Source: Sphingobium lignivorans
GTDB lineage: Bacteria > Pseudomonadota > Alphaproteobacteria > Sphingomonadales > Sphingomonadaceae
Length of the DNA stretch: 64,000 nucleotides
Reading direction: 5' to 3'
Assembly (NCBI RefSeq): GCF_014203955.1
Contig: NZ_JACHKA010000001.1
Location: forward strand, 62,001-126,000
In this document: positions 27,938 to 37,896 of the stretch, piece after piece
How the letters are laid out: each line of letters opens with the position of its first letter
How positions within the stretch are numbered: position 1 is the stretch's first letter
The notes under the pieces: generated by a model
Database searches by the model: none
What the model saw: only the letters and a program-made list of their open reading frames with translations
What the model was told of the DNA's origin: nothing
Translations under genes and position numbers: made by a program

Positions 27938-29074
27938 ATGACCGACGCGATTGCTCCAGGCCTGCTACCGGAAGGTCTTGCCGACCGTCTTCCCCCGAAG
28001 GCGGAAGCTTCCGCGCGCCTTGTGCGCGAAGTGCTCGATACTGTCGCGGGGCATGGCTACCGGCGCGTGATGCCGGCGCTTGCCGAGTTCGAGGAAACCC
28101 TCGTCGCGCGTCTCCAGTCGGCGGCTGCCGAGGACCTGCTGCGCGCGGTCGACCCGGTTTCGCAGCGCACGCTGGCCATCCGGCCGGACATGACCGCGCA
28201 GGTCGGCCGCATCGCCGCGACGCGCATGGCATCGACGCCACGCCCCCTGCGCCTGTGCTATGGCGGGCCGGTGATGAAGCTGCGCGCGGACCAGCTTCGC
28301 CCGGAGCGCGAGCGCATGCAGGTGGGCGCCGAGATCATCGGCACGGACAGTGTCGCTGCCGCCGTGGAGATCGTGAACGTCGCCATCGAGGCGCTGCAGC
28401 GTGCGGGCGTGCAGGGCATCACCATCGATTTCACCCTGCCTGACCTGGTGCCGACGCTTGCCGCGGGACCGATGCCGCTGGCGTCATCGGAGGTCGAGGC
28501 GGTGCAGGCGCGGCTGGATGCCAAGGATGCCGGCTCTCTGGTGGAGCTTGGCGAAGGCGCGCGCGCTTATCTGGGCCTGATCGAGGCCACCGGACCCTTT
28601 CATGCCGCCATGGAGCGGCTGGAGGCTTTCGATACCGGGCCCGCTCAAGGCGCGCTTGTCGACCGGATCGCTGCGCTGCGCGCCATTGCAAAACCGATTG
28701 GCTGGGACATCACCCTGACCCTCGACCCGACCGAGCGCCACGGCTTCGAATATCAGAGCTGGTTCGGCTTCTCCGTTTTCGCGGAAGGGTTCATTGGCGA
28801 GATCGGGCGGGGCGGTGCCTATCAGGTTGCACGGCCGGATGGCACGAGCGAACCGGCGATGGGATTCTCGCTCTATCCCGATCCCCTGATCGATGCCGGC
28901 TTCGGAGCCGAATCGGCGCGGCGCCTTTTTCTGCCGCTCGATCACGATCCGGTTCGCGCCGCGGAATTGCGCAGGGAGGGCTGGGTGACGGTGGCCGCGC
29001 TCTCGCGGGACGACGATCCGCAGGTGCTGGGATGCGAGGCGCTGCTGGCGGGCCAAGACATTCGCGCTCTTTGA
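27938..29074 (+). CDS. hisZ: ATP phosphoribosyltransferase regulatory subunit
   Basis: A 378-residue class II aminoacyl-tRNA synthetase-like paralogue without the HisRS anticodon domain. Segments LAIRPDMTAQVGRIAATRM, RLCYGGPVMKL and MQVGAEIIGTD match HisZ, which partners short HisG in the first step of histidine synthesis. The start ATG at 27938 gives the family N terminus; a longer frame from 27770 is not supported. It is 113 bp after serA, an arrangement common in alphaproteobacteria; hisG is not in the window. Confidence 0.92.
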   Translation: MTDAIAPGLLPEGLADRLPPKAEASARLVREVLDTVAGHGYRRVMPALAEFEETLVARLQSAAAEDLLRAVDPVSQRTLAIRPDMTAQVGRIAATRMASTPRPLRLCYGGPVMKLRADQLRPERERMQVGAEIIGTDSVAAAVEIVNVAIEALQRAGVQGITIDFTLPDLVPTLAAGPMPLASSEVEAVQARLDAKDAGSLVELGEGARAYLGLIEATGPFHAAMERLEAFDTGPAQGALVDRIAALRAIAKPIGWDITLTLDPTERHGFEYQSWFGFSVFAEGFIGEIGRGGAYQVARPDGTSEPAMGFSLYPDPLIDAGFGAESARRLFLPLDHDPVRAAELRREGWVTVAALSRDDDPQVLGCEALLAGQDIRAL

Positions 29075-29180
29075 GCCCGCCTGCGGGGCGCCTGCAGGGC
29101 GAGAATCAGGCGGCCGGCAGTGATCCGCCACGGTTCCCTAGTATTATTCCTTATTTCGGGAAGAGCTTGCCAGGAGCACA

Positions 29181-29194
29181 ATGATCTAAGTCAA
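29181..29194 (+). promoter_or_regulatory. Candidate FNR box upstream of fnr
   Basis: ATGATCTAAGTCAA matches the FNR/FixK consensus TTGAT-N4-ATCAA at 8 of 10 positions and lies 17 bases before the fnr ATG. So close to the start it would most likely mediate autorepression. The gene has a strong CGGAGG ribosome binding site at 29201-29206. Confidence 0.5.
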
Positions 29195-29211
29195 ACAGAT
29201 CGGAGGTTTCC

Positions 29212-29970
29212 ATGGCGCGAATGGACGTGCTGCCCGTCGCTCGAGCCTATAGCGACATCGCAGGCCTAGTTGCCGCTCCCCCTCGCTGCCGCAATTGCGC
29301 CGTGCGCGACTCGGCGCTTTGCTCGAGTCTGGACAATCGTGAGCTGAGCGCGCTCAGCGACATCGGCCGACGGCGGACCATCCCCGCAGGCCAGGTCGTC
29401 AGCTGGGCTGGTGATGCCAGCAGCAGCTGCGCCAATGTCGTGAACGGGACCCTGAAGGTCACTGCGACCATGGCGGACGGACGCGAACAGATCGTCGGCC
29501 TGCTGTTCCCGGGCGATTTCGTCGGCCAGCTTTTCTCCGACGAGACTTCGCTGACGGTGACCGCGCTTACCGACACGGATATCTGCAGCTATTCTCGCAC
29601 GGCATTCGAGGGCCTGCTGGACGATCTGCCGCGGATGGAGCGGATGCTTCTCAAGCGCACCATGGCTTCGCTCAACGAAGCGCGCGACCGCATGCTGTCG
29701 CTGGGGCGCAAGAACGCGCAGGAGCGCGTGGCAGGCTTCATTCTCGATCTCGCCGATCGTTCCGGTCGCGAGGAGCATGATGGCAGCATCCATGTCCATC
29801 TGCCGATCAGCCGCGGCGGCATGGCGGACTATCTGGGCCTCACCATCGAGACAGTGAGCCGTCAGCTCACCAACCTCAAGTCCGCGGGCATCATCAGCTT
29901 CGCCAAGGGCGATCGGGAATGCCGCATCCTGGATCGTGACCAGCTGGAGGACATCGTCAATCCGGCGTGA
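29212..29970 (+). CDS. FNR/FixK-type oxygen-responsive transcriptional regulator
   Basis: A 252-residue Crp/Fnr family regulator. Cysteines at 26, 29 and 37 (C-x2-C-x7-C) plus Cys73 give the four ligands of an oxygen-labile [4Fe-4S] cluster, as in FnrN/FnrL of alphaproteobacteria. The cyclic-nucleotide-like sensor domain is followed by a long dimer helix and a helix-turn-helix, LPISRGGMADYLGLTIETVS, whose E-x2-S-R recognition helix predicts TTGAT-N4-ATCAA. Such a site is found before the neighbouring hemerythrin-like gene and a weaker one before fnr itself. It is convergent with that gene, 7 bp apart. Confidence 0.93.
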   Translation: MARMDVLPVARAYSDIAGLVAAPPRCRNCAVRDSALCSSLDNRELSALSDIGRRRTIPAGQVVSWAGDASSSCANVVNGTLKVTATMADGREQIVGLLFPGDFVGQLFSDETSLTVTALTDTDICSYSRTAFEGLLDDLPRMERMLLKRTMASLNEARDRMLSLGRKNAQERVAGFILDLADRSGREEHDGSIHVHLPISRGGMADYLGLTIETVSRQLTNLKSAGIISFAKGDRECRILDRDQLEDIVNPA

Positions 29971-29977
29971 GGGGAGC

Positions 29978-30418
29978 CTAGGGCGCCATCCAGCTTTCTT
30001 TCAGCGCGATGGCGCGGCGGCTTCCGTCGAAAAAGCAGCGAAGCATGTATGCCAGCTGGCCGACCTGGTCCCGGTCACCTTGTCGTGATTGCTGGAGGAG
30101 CGCGTTCACCAGGTCCTGCGCGTGCATTTCATCGAGTTCGTGCATCCGGCGTAGCGCGGCCAGCGCGGCATCGTTGGGACGCACGGCCGGCGGCAGGGCG
30201 GCGAAATATTGTTCCGCACGCTTGAAATGCGTGGCGGTGACATGCTCGATCCGCTCGCACAGATGCTGGATCTCCTGAGCGGCCGGAAGTGCGGGCAAGC
30301 CATCGGCCAGCGTTTCAAGGTCGCGGCAGAGCATACGCTGCACAATATGATCCTCCCGGATCGCATCGTAGCTGGGCGGCTCGGGCAGAAGGGAAGGGGG
30401 GAGGCTTGGGGGGGGCAT
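29978..30418 (-). CDS. Hemerythrin-like (HHE) domain protein
   Basis: A 146-residue, mostly helical protein with a pattern of histidines and acids typical of the hemerythrin HHE fold: REDHIVQRML, IEHVTATHFKRAEQYF and MHELDEMHAQDLVNAL. A non-haem di-iron site that senses or buffers oxygen or NO is likely. The Pro-rich first 15 residues are unusual; a later start is possible but no better ATG is close. An almost perfect FNR box lies about 60 bp upstream, so expression under low oxygen is predicted. Not every iron ligand could be matched by eye. Confidence 0.65.
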   Translation of the reverse strand: MPPPSLPPSLLPEPPSYDAIREDHIVQRMLCRDLETLADGLPALPAAQEIQHLCERIEHVTATHFKRAEQYFAALPPAVRPNDAALAALRRMHELDEMHAQDLVNALLQQSRQGDRDQVGQLAYMLRCFFDGSRRAIALKESWMAP

Positions 30419-30475
30419 CCGTCAGGTCTCCTCTCGCGAATGTCGCTCATCATGAGCGAGCGGCGACAAAAGACC

Positions 30476-30489
30476 TTGATCCCGGTCAA
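30476..30489 (-). promoter_or_regulatory. FNR box upstream of the hemerythrin-like gene
   Basis: TTGATCCCGGTCAA matches TTGAT-N4-ATCAA at 9 of 10 positions and is nearly symmetric. Its centre is about 64 bp upstream of the ATG at 30418, a distance compatible with class II activation from about -41 if the transcript leader is around 20-25 nt. The FNR-type regulator is encoded on the other side of the target gene. Confidence 0.75.
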
Positions 30490-30554
30490 GGGCGAGGAAG
30501 CCGATGAGAAGGTCCTCTCCGGGATCGGCATTCTCTCCTGAGGAGAAGTGGAAC

Positions 30555-30905
30555 GAGGCCGAACAGGCCGATTCGCGGAGTTGTGGCGAGACCGGGCCCA
30601 TGAGGACCGGATGGAGGCGACGGCCTGCAATGCCGGTCCAACACGACGCTACGCTCTGGAAGTTCATAAAGATGAGGACACGTCCGTGTCATCTTCCGCT
30701 TCCCTGAACTTTGCGGCGAGATCAATCAGGCGGACGCCAGCGCCTGTTCCGGCAAGCCTGCGTGGCCCGACCGGATGATGGAACCCTCCAATGAGAAAGA
30801 GCCGTGCCTTGCCTGCCCCTGTCCACAGGGGCAGGCGTCGAGGATGGCTGCCACGGCAGAGGGCCTGTAGGACAGGGGAAAAGCGAGGCTGAGGTGGGAG
30901 CGGCG
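30555..30905 (+). repeat. Dispersed repeat of about 350 bp, copy B
   Basis: The plus strand here matches the minus strand of 20936-21286. The shared small frame starts at ATG 30600 (MRTGWRRRPAMPVQHDATLW), keeps WKFxKMxTRPCHLPLP, and stops at 30707 after 35 codons, 25 codons earlier than in copy A because of a frame difference. The similarity continues for about 200 bp beyond the stop, so the repeat is more than the peptide frame. The remainder of 30906-31038 shows nothing recognisable. Confidence 0.8.
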
Positions 30906-31038
30906 AGCCGCTATGCAGCGCGCTTCTCCGTCCCCCCAATGGGAATGGCGCGGGCCCCTGCATCAGCGCCATCTTCTGAGGGTGACCGAGCCCATAAAGG
31001 CACAAATTTTCCCCAGACCGCCTCGACGCGCATGTCCG

Positions 31039-31062
31039 TTGCGCATTGTCTATTGCGCATTG
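31039..31062 (+). repeat. Short direct repeat in the leader of the transglutaminase operon
   Basis: TTGCGCATTG occurs at 31039-31048 and again at 31053-31062, a 14-bp period, just 26 bases before the start codon at 31088. This relatively AT-rich patch may hold the promoter or a regulator site; no clear -35/-10 pair was identified. Confidence 0.4.
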
Positions 31063-31087
31063 CACAATATTTGCGTTGATTGCCCGG

Positions 31088-34000
31088 ATGCTCAAAGCCG
31101 CCGTCTATCACCGCACCGCCTATCACTACAGCCGGCCGGTCCGCCTTGGCCCCCAGATGGTGCGCCTGCGGCCTGCCCCGCATAGCCGGACGAAGGTGCC
31201 GAACTATGCTCTGCGCATCGAGCCGGACAACCACTTCATCAACTGGCAGCAGGATCCCCATGGCAACTGGCAGGCCCGGCTGGTGTTTCCCGAGCCTGTC
31301 GACCGTTTCGTGGTCGAAGTGGACCTGCTGGCCGACCTCGACGTCATCAATCCGTTCGATTTCTTCGTCGAACCTTATGCTGAAAATTACCCGTTCACAT
31401 ATGAGGCGGCGCTTGCCAGTGATCTTGCTGCCTATTTCGATCTCGAAGCGCAGGGGCCGCTGTTTGAGTCACTGGTCGCGCAGCATGCCGGGCATCAGGG
31501 CCGCACCATTGATTTCCTCGTCGACATCAATCGCCAGCTCGAACAGCGCGTCGGCTATGTGATCCGCATGGAGACGGGCGTGCAGACGCCCGAGGAGACA
31601 TTGCGGGTCGGCACCGGCTCCTGCCGGGACAGCGCGTGGCTGCTGGTGCAGCTGCTGCGCCGCCTCGGCTTCGCCGCGCGATTCGTTTCGGGTTACTCGA
31701 TCCAGCTCGTGGCGGATGTCGAGCCGGTCGAGGGGCCCAAGGGCGTGAGCCAGGATGTGGTGGACCTTCATGCCTGGGCGGAAGTCTATGTGCCCGGCGC
31801 CGGCTGGATCGCGCTCGACGCCACCTCCGGCATGTTCGCCGGCGAAGGGCATATCCCGCTCTGCGCCACGCCGCATTATCGTTCGGCCGCGCCGATCGAA
31901 GGCATGGCCGAGCCGGCCGAGGTCGACTTCCGGTTCGAGATGCGCGTCTCCCGCATCGCGGAAGCGGTCCGCATCACAAAGCCATTCACGGACGAGCGCT
32001 GGTCGGCGGTACAGGCGCTCGGCGAGCAGGTGGATGCCGATCTCGCCGCGCAGGACGTGCGTCTCACCACGGGGGGCGAACCCACCTTCGTGGCGGTGGA
32101 CGGCGGACAGGAAGACGAGTGGAATGGCGGCGCCGTCGGCCCAACCAAGCAAGGCTATGCCGACAGGCTGACCCGCGCCTTGCGCGAGAAATTCGCGCCC
32201 GGCGGCATGCTCCATCACGGGCAGGGCAAATGGTATCCGGGCGAAAGTCTGCCGCGCTGGGCCTATGCCATCTACTGGCGCAAGGACGGCGCGCCGGTGT
32301 GGCGCGACGCCACTCTCATTGCGCAGGAGGATGGCGAAGGCAAGGCGCCCGCCACGCCCGCCATGGCGGAACGCTTCATGGCCGGGCTGGCCGCCGGGCT
32401 GGGCGTGGGGCCAAGCTATGTGCTGCCGGTGTTCGAGGACGAGGAGGAATGGGCGAAGAAGGAAGAAGCGCTTCCCCTCAACGTCACGCCCGAGGACAAC
32501 AAGCTCGACGACATCGAAGCGCGTGAACGCATGCGCAAAGCCTATGAGCATGGGCTCTCCAACGCCATCGGCTACGCGCTGCCGATCCAGCGCTGGCAGG
32601 CTGCGCAACCCGCGCCGCGCTGGATGAGCGAAGTGTGGAGCGTGCGCCGGGGCCGGCTCCGCGCGGTGCCGGGCGACAGTTCGCTGGGCTATCGCCTGCC
32701 GCTCGGGGCGCTGCCCTATGTCCCGCCGGCCGCCTTCCCCTATATCCACCCGCGCGACACCAGCGAACCACGTGAGCCGCTGGCCGATTTCCATGTCCAG
32801 CGCACCGAGCGCGCGGCCCGGTCCGATCCGCGCGAGCAGATGGTCGCCTCGCGCAGCGAAGCGCCGGACACCGCGGCGCAGGAGCGCGTCGAGCAGGAAT
32901 TCATCGAAGGCGCGGTCCGCACTGCCATCACGGTGGAACCCAAGGCGCATTATCTCTCCGTGTTCCTGCCGCCGGTCCGCGCGCTGGAGGATTATCTGGA
33001 GCTGGTGGCGGAAGTGGAAGCGGTGGCGTCCGCGCTGCAGGTGGAAGTGCGGATCGAAGGCTATGCCCCGCCGCCGGACCCCCGCTTGCAGGTGCTGAAG
33101 ATCACGCCCGATCCTGGGGTCATCGAAGTCAACATCCAGCCCGTCGCGACATGGGCGGAGACGGTGGACCTCACCGAATCGCTGTATGACATCGCGCGCG
33201 AGCACGGGCTCACCGCAGACAAGTTCATGATCGATGGCCGGGCGGTGGGCACCGGCGGGGGCAACCACATCGTGCTGGGCGGGCCGAGCCTTGAGGATTC
33301 GCCGTTCATCCGCCGGCCGGACCTGCTCAAGAGCTTCGTCCTTTACTGGCAGCGCCACCCCTCGCTCAGCTATCTCTTCTCCGGCCTTTTCATCGGGCCG
33401 ACAAGCCAGGCGCCCCGCATCGACGAGGCGCGGCATGACGGCCTCTACGAGCTGGAAGTCGCGCTGGCGCAGGTGCCCGTGCCGGGGGCAGGCGAGATGC
33501 CGCCGCCATGGCTGGTGGACCGGCTGTTCCGCAACCTGCTGGTCGACGTGACCGGAAACACGCATCGCACCGAGATCTGCATCGACAAGCTCTTCTCGCC
33601 CGACGGCCCGACCGGCCGCCTCGGTTTGGTGGAATTCCGCGGGTTCGAGATGCCGCCGGATGCGCGGATGAGCCTGGCGCAGCAACTCCTGCTGCGTGCC
33701 CTCACCGCCTGGTTCTGGCGCGCGCCGCAGGATGGCGGGCTCGTGCGCTGGGGAACCCGCCTCCACGACCGCTTCATGCTGCCGCATTTCGTATGGAGCG
33801 ATTTCCTCGACGTGCTCGCGGACCTGCGACATGCCGGCTATGTGTTCGACCCCGCCTGGTTCGAGGCGCAGCGCCAGTTCCGCTTTCCGGTCCATGGCAC
33901 GGTGCGCGCCGGTGGCGTAGAACTGGAGATCGCCCATGCGCTGGAGCCATGGCATGTGCTGGGCGAAACCGGCGCGATCGGCGGCACGGTGCGCTATGTC

Positions 34001-34432
34001 GACAGCTCGACGGAGCGGCTTCAGGTGCGGGTCAGCGGCCTTGTGGAAGGGCGCCATGTCGTCGCCTGCAATGGGCGACGCGTGCCGATGACGCCGACCG
34101 GCGTGGTGGGCGAGGCAGTGGGCGGCGTGCGCTACAAGGCTTGGGCGCCCTCGGACTGCCTGCATCCGCGCCTGCCCGTGAATGCGCCGCTGACCTTCGA
34201 CATATTCGACCAGTGGAGCGGTCGGTCGCTCGGCGGCTGCGTCTATCATGTGGCGCATCCGGGCGGTCGCAACTATGATGACGTACCGATCAATGCCTAT
34301 GAGGCAGAAGCGCGGCGCAAGGCGCGGTTCCAGGATCATGGCCATACGCCGGGATCGATGGCGCTGCCGCTCGAGGAGAAGACAGGGGAATTCCCATTGA
34401 CGCTTGACCTGCGCCGCCCCCCGAACTTGTGA
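31088..34432 (+). CDS. Transglutaminase-like/DUF2126 protein
   Basis: A 1114-residue protein. Residues about 1-300 are a bacterial transglutaminase-like domain with an N-terminal beta region ([20 protein letters not shown]), the catalytic Cys in [20 protein letters not shown], His in [15 protein letters not shown] and Asp in ALDATSG. The remainder is DUF2126 (for example [57 protein letters not shown]). No signal peptide is visible. It overlaps the next gene by 4 bp (GTGA) and belongs to a three-gene operon predicted to synthesise or attach peptides. The substrate is unknown. Start at 31088 is preferred to 31046. Confidence 0.93.
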   Translation: MLKAAVYHRTAYHYSRPVRLGPQMVRLRPAPHSRTKVPNYALRIEPDNHFINWQQDPHGNWQARLVFPEPVDRFVVEVDLLADLDVINPFDFFVEPYAENYPFTYEAALASDLAAYFDLEAQGPLFESLVAQHAGHQGRTIDFLVDINRQLEQRVGYVIRMETGVQTPEETLRVGTGSCRDSAWLLVQLLRRLGFAARFVSGYSIQLVADVEPVEGPKGVSQDVVDLHAWAEVYVPGAGWIALDATSGMFAGEGHIPLCATPHYRSAAPIEGMAEPAEVDFRFEMRVSRIAEAVRITKPFTDERWSAVQALGEQVDADLAAQDVRLTTGGEPTFVAVDGGQEDEWNGGAVGPTKQGYADRLTRALREKFAPGGMLHHGQGKWYPGESLPRWAYAIYWRKDGAPVWRDATLIAQEDGEGKAPATPAMAERFMAGLAAGLGVGPSYVLPVFEDEEEWAKKEEALPLNVTPEDNKLDDIEARERMRKAYEHGLSNAIGYALPIQRWQAAQPAPRWMSEVWSVRRGRLRAVPGDSSLGYRLPLGALPYVPPAAFPYIHPRDTSEPREPLADFHVQRTERAARSDPREQMVASRSEAPDTAAQERVEQEFIEGAVRTAITVEPKAHYLSVFLPPVRALEDYLELVAEVEAVASALQVEVRIEGYAPPPDPRLQVLKITPDPGVIEVNIQPVATWAETVDLTESLYDIAREHGLTADKFMIDGRAVGTGGGNHIVLGGPSLEDSPFIRRPDLLKSFVLYWQRHPSLSYLFSGLFIGPTSQAPRIDEARHDGLYELEVALAQVPVPGAGEMPPPWLVDRLFRNLLVDVTGNTHRTEICIDKLFSPDGPTGRLGLVEFRGFEMPPDARMSLAQQLLLRALTAWFWRAPQDGGLVRWGTRLHDRFMLPHFVWSDFLDVLADLRHAGYVFDPAWFEAQRQFRFPVHGTVRAGGVELEIAHALEPWHVLGETGAIGGTVRYVDSSTERLQVRVSGLVEGRHVVACNGRRVPMTPTGVVGEAVGGVRYKAWAPSDCLHPRLPVNAPLTFDIFDQWSGRSLGGCVYHVAHPGGRNYDDVPINAYEAEARRKARFQDHGHTPGSMALPLEEKTGEFPLTLDLRRPPNL

Positions 34433-36930
34433 CACGGATGGCAGGCGCCACAGTGACCATGGAAGATTTCGATCCCGCCCTGCAGCGTTACCGGCGGGAA
34501 GCCAGCCGCAGCGACCTGATGCTGAGCGCGCAGGGCGATCCGCGCATGGCCGCATGCTGGCAGTCCATGCTGGCCACGCTCGCCGGGCCGGACCGGGGCG
34601 GCCTTTCCGGCCTGCAGGAGCGTACGGCCCAGCAGGTGCTCGATCTGGGCATGGCCTTTCGGCTGACCGGCGAAGTGGAGGAGCGGGTCTGGCCGCTCAG
34701 CCCGGTTCCCATATTGCTCCACGCGACCGAATGGCGCGGAATCGAGGATGGCCTGGCGCAACGGGCCGACCTGCTCGAAGCCGTGCTGGACGATGTCTAT
34801 GGAGCGGGACGCCTCGTGCAGGAAGGCGCGCTGCCTGCCGCCATCGTGACCGGCAGTCCCGACTACTGGCGCCAGATGCAGGCCATCCCGCCGCCGCATG
34901 GACATCGGCTGCAATTCTATGCCGCCGACATGGCGCGCGGGCCCGGCGGGGAATGGCGCGTGCTGGCCGATTATGTCCGCTCGCCGGTGGGGGCCGGATA
35001 CGCGCTGGAAAACCGGCTGGCGATGACCAGAGCGACGGACGATGCGCTGGGCGCCATGAACTTCGTCCGGCTGGCGCCTTTCTTTGCCAGCTTCCGGCAG
35101 GGACTGGCGGCGATCTGCGCCCGCCCGGATCCGCGCATCGCCCTGCTTACGCAGGGGCGGTACAATCAGAGCTATCCCGAGCAGGCGCATCTGGCCCGCT
35201 ATCTGGGCATATTGCTGGTGGAGGGCGATGACCTGACCGTCCGCGACGGGCAGCTGTTCGTCCGCACAATCGAAGGCGTCAAGCGCGTGGACGGTGTCTG
35301 GCGGCGCATGGGCACCGATCTGCTGGATCCCCTGGCATTCGACGCGCGCTCGACCATCGGCGTGCCCGATCTGTTCGAGGCGATCCGGACGGGTGGCCTC
35401 GCCATGGCGAACTGGCCGGGTGCCGGGCTGGTGGAAACGCCTGCCCTTGCCGCTTTCCTGCCGCGCCTGAGCAAGCTCCTGCGGAGCGAAGCGCTGCGCA
35501 TCCCCAATGTGGCGACTTGGTGGTGCGGCCAGAAGAGCGAGCGCGAGCATGTGCGCGCGCATGTCGATACGCTGGCCATCGGTTCCGCCTTCGGCCTGCC
35601 GGTGCCTGCCATCCCGCACGGCCGCGCCCGGCTCGCCGCGCGGCTGAGCAGCTCAGAGCGCGCCGCCTTCCTGGCAGAGCTGGATCAGCGGCCCGTCGAC
35701 TATATCGGGCAGGAGTTGGTGCGGCTCTCGACGACGCCGGCGCTGGTGGGTGGCGAACTCCTCCCCCGCCCCTTCATCCTTCGGACTTTCCTGGCGCGGG
35801 ACGCGCAGGGCAACTGGTGCGCCATGCCGGGAGGCTTCGCACGCCTCGCCGCCCATGACGACATGCGCGCGGTGCTGATGGGCGAGGGCGACATGTCCGC
35901 CGATGTCTGCATCGTCGCCGACGAGCCGCAGCCGGCCATGACGCTGCTGGAAACCGGCAAGGCGATCAGCATCCGGCGCGTGGCGGGCACGCTGCCCAGC
36001 AAGGCGGCCGACAATTTCTTCTGGCTGGCGCGCTATCTGGAGCGCGGCGAAATGGTGCTGCGCATGGTACGCGTGCTCATCGGCGGCAGCATCGAGGCGG
36101 AAACCGCGTCCTCGCTCGATCAGCCGACCTTGCGCCGCGTCGCGGACGTGCTGATCGCCTGGGGCGCGGCGACAAACGCCGCCGTGACGGGCGGCATCCA
36201 CCCGCTATGCGTTCATGCCCTGAGCGATCCGAAGATGCCCGGCAGCGTGCATGCGCTTTTCGAGGCGGCCGAGGCCATCGGGCGGGGCCTGCGCGAGAGG
36301 CTCGCGATCGATTTCTGGCGGCTGCTCAACCGGGGGCTGGGCGATGTCGCCGCGATGCAGGGCTCGCAGCTCATGGCGCATGTCGCTCGCCTCCTCGATC
36401 GCTGCGCGTCGCTTTCCGGCCTTTCTGCGGAAAACATGATGCGCGGGGCCGGCTGGCGCTTCCTCGACATGGGCCGGCGGCTCGAGCGCGCGGTGCACAT
36501 CTGTCGGCTGGTCAAGACCTTTGCGGGCGACAATGCCAGCGCACACGATCTCAACCTCCTGCTGGACCTCTCCGACTGCCAGATCGGCTATCGCACCCGC
36601 TATCTCGCTGGCCTTGCGCTTGCCCCAGTGCGTGACATGCTGGTGCTGGAGCCGGGCAATCCACGGTCTCTCGCATTTCAGGCCGATGCCCTGCTGGAGC
36701 ATCTCTCGGCGCTGCCCCCTCTGCGCGATGATGGCATGCCCGAGCGGCCGGTGCAGATCGCCAATGCCATCGCCGCGCGGCTGCGCGCCACGACGGCCGA
36801 GACGCTTGCCGCAGGCGATCTCGACTTCATCGAGCGGCAGCTTCTCGATCTGTCCGACAGCATCAATGACCGCTTCTTCCTCAAGGGGGAGGATGCCCCG
36901 CGCGCGTCGGGCATGACCCGGCTCGCATGA
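34429..36930 (+). CDS. Circularly permuted ATP-grasp fused to alpha-E domain protein
   Basis: An 833-residue fusion. The N-terminal part (about 70-480) is the circularly permuted type 2 ATP-grasp family (DUF404/407) with [35 protein letters not shown], and [19 protein letters not shown]-grasps of this kind form amide bonds. The C-terminal part (about 520-820) is the all-helical alpha-E domain (DUF403), starting [20 protein letters not shown] and containing [20 protein letters not shown]. In many genomes these are two genes. The GTG start overlaps the stop of the upstream gene; an ATG three codons on (34438) is the alternative. Confidence 0.92.
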   Translation: MTRMAGATVTMEDFDPALQRYRREASRSDLMLSAQGDPRMAACWQSMLATLAGPDRGGLSGLQERTAQQVLDLGMAFRLTGEVEERVWPLSPVPILLHATEWRGIEDGLAQRADLLEAVLDDVYGAGRLVQEGALPAAIVTGSPDYWRQMQAIPPPHGHRLQFYAADMARGPGGEWRVLADYVRSPVGAGYALENRLAMTRATDDALGAMNFVRLAPFFASFRQGLAAICARPDPRIALLTQGRYNQSYPEQAHLARYLGILLVEGDDLTVRDGQLFVRTIEGVKRVDGVWRRMGTDLLDPLAFDARSTIGVPDLFEAIRTGGLAMANWPGAGLVETPALAAFLPRLSKLLRSEALRIPNVATWWCGQKSEREHVRAHVDTLAIGSAFGLPVPAIPHGRARLAARLSSSERAAFLAELDQRPVDYIGQELVRLSTTPALVGGELLPRPFILRTFLARDAQGNWCAMPGGFARLAAHDDMRAVLMGEGDMSADVCIVADEPQPAMTLLETGKAISIRRVAGTLPSKAADNFFWLARYLERGEMVLRMVRVLIGGSIEAETASSLDQPTLRRVADVLIAWGAATNAAVTGGIHPLCVHALSDPKMPGSVHALFEAAEAIGRGLRERLAIDFWRLLNRGLGDVAAMQGSQLMAHVARLLDRCASLSGLSAENMMRGAGWRFLDMGRRLERAVHICRLVKTFAGDNASAHDLNLLLDLSDCQIGYRTRYLAGLALAPVRDMLVLEPGNPRSLAFQADALLEHLSALPPLRDDGMPERPVQIANAIAARLRATTAETLAAGDLDFIERQLLDLSDSINDRFFLKGEDAPRASGMTRLA

Positions 36931-36940
36931 AGGTGCCTGC

Positions 36941-37837
36941 ATGAGATACAAGGTCAGCCACATCATCCGGGTCAATTATAATCCGCTCGTGCGCCTGGCG
37001 CATTTCAACCTGCGCCTGGCACCGATTCCCTGGCCCGGGCAGCAGGTCGATCAATACGAGCTCGCCGTTGATCCGCTGCCGGATCGGCGGGAGGAGCGGC
37101 CGGGCGCCTATCCTTTCAAGCTCGTGCGCGTCGAGATCATGAAGCCTATATCGACGCTTGAAGTGCGCTCGACATTCATCGCCGAGGTCGGCGATGCGGA
37201 ACTGGATTTCGCGGCCTCAGGGCTGACCATCGCGCAGGTAGCCAAGGCGGCCCTTGAGGTGCGGAGGCTGGATGCCATGGCGCCGCCCCATTATCTTTTC
37301 CCGTCCCGCCTGCTGCCTGCCACGCCGCAGATCGCGCAATGGGCAAGACCCCTCCTGCCGCCGGATGCGGACTGCCTGAGCAGCGCTCTCGCCTTGGCGC
37401 AGACCATCCGCTCCAGCTTCCAGTATGACACGAGCGCGACGCAGGCGGATACGCCGGTCGCCGACGCCTTCGCCATCAGGCGTGGGGTCTGCCAGGATTT
37501 CGCCCATGTGCTGATCGTGGCCCTGCGGTCGGTGGGGCTGCCTGCGGCCTATGTGAGCGGCTATCTGCGCACTTATCCGCCCCCGGGTCAGCCGCGACTG
37601 GTCGGCGCTGACGCGATGCACGCCTGGGTCGCCCTCTGGTGCGGGCCGCAACGGGGCTGGGTCGGCATTGATCCCACCAACGGCGTGTTGGCCAATGCCG
37701 ATCATCTGGTCGTGGCCATGGGGCGCGATTATTCAGACATCTCGCCGATCGACGGGGTGTTCGTGGGCGGCGCCTCGCAGAAGACCTATAATTCGGTCGA
37801 CGTCTCGCCGATCGATACGCGGACGATGGCGAGCTGA
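36941..37837 (+). CDS. Transglutaminase family protein
   Basis: A 298-residue cytoplasmic transglutaminase-like cysteine protein. It has the N-terminal beta domain (MRYKVSHIIRVNYNPLVRL) and the catalytic core with Cys in RRGVCQDFAHVLIVALRSVG, His in DAMHAWVALWCG and Asp in GIDPTNG. It follows the ATP-grasp/alpha-E gene by 10 bp, ending the operon before a terminator. It may act as peptidase, amidase or transferase on the peptide bond made by the ATP-grasp partner; none of this has been shown directly. Confidence 0.92.
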   Translation: MRYKVSHIIRVNYNPLVRLAHFNLRLAPIPWPGQQVDQYELAVDPLPDRREERPGAYPFKLVRVEIMKPISTLEVRSTFIAEVGDAELDFAASGLTIAQVAKAALEVRRLDAMAPPHYLFPSRLLPATPQIAQWARPLLPPDADCLSSALALAQTIRSSFQYDTSATQADTPVADAFAIRRGVCQDFAHVLIVALRSVGLPAAYVSGYLRTYPPPGQPRLVGADAMHAWVALWCGPQRGWVGIDPTNGVLANADHLVVAMGRDYSDISPIDGVFVGGASQKTYNSVDVSPIDTRTMAS

Positions 37838-37847
37838 CGCAACAAAA

Positions 37848-37872
37848 ACGGCGCCGAACCCGTCGGCGCCGT
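37848..37872. terminator. Bidirectional terminator between transglutaminase operon and rpsT
   Basis: ACGGCGCCGA (37848-37857) pairs perfectly with TCGGCGCCGT (37863-37872) around a 5-nt loop. Five A residues at 37844-37848 give a T run on the minus strand, making a strong intrinsic terminator for rpsT; it can also stop the plus-strand operon. Confidence 0.85.
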
Positions 37873-37896
37873 CTTCAATATCCCGAAGGAATGAAT

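Noticed and set aside
31469-34555. A very long open frame (over 1000 codons) on the minus strand opposite the DUF2126 gene
   Set aside because: It is antisense to a strongly conserved transglutaminase-DUF2126 protein. High-GC codon bias produces such shadow frames, and its composition (Arg/His/Gln-rich, no domain) is not protein-like.
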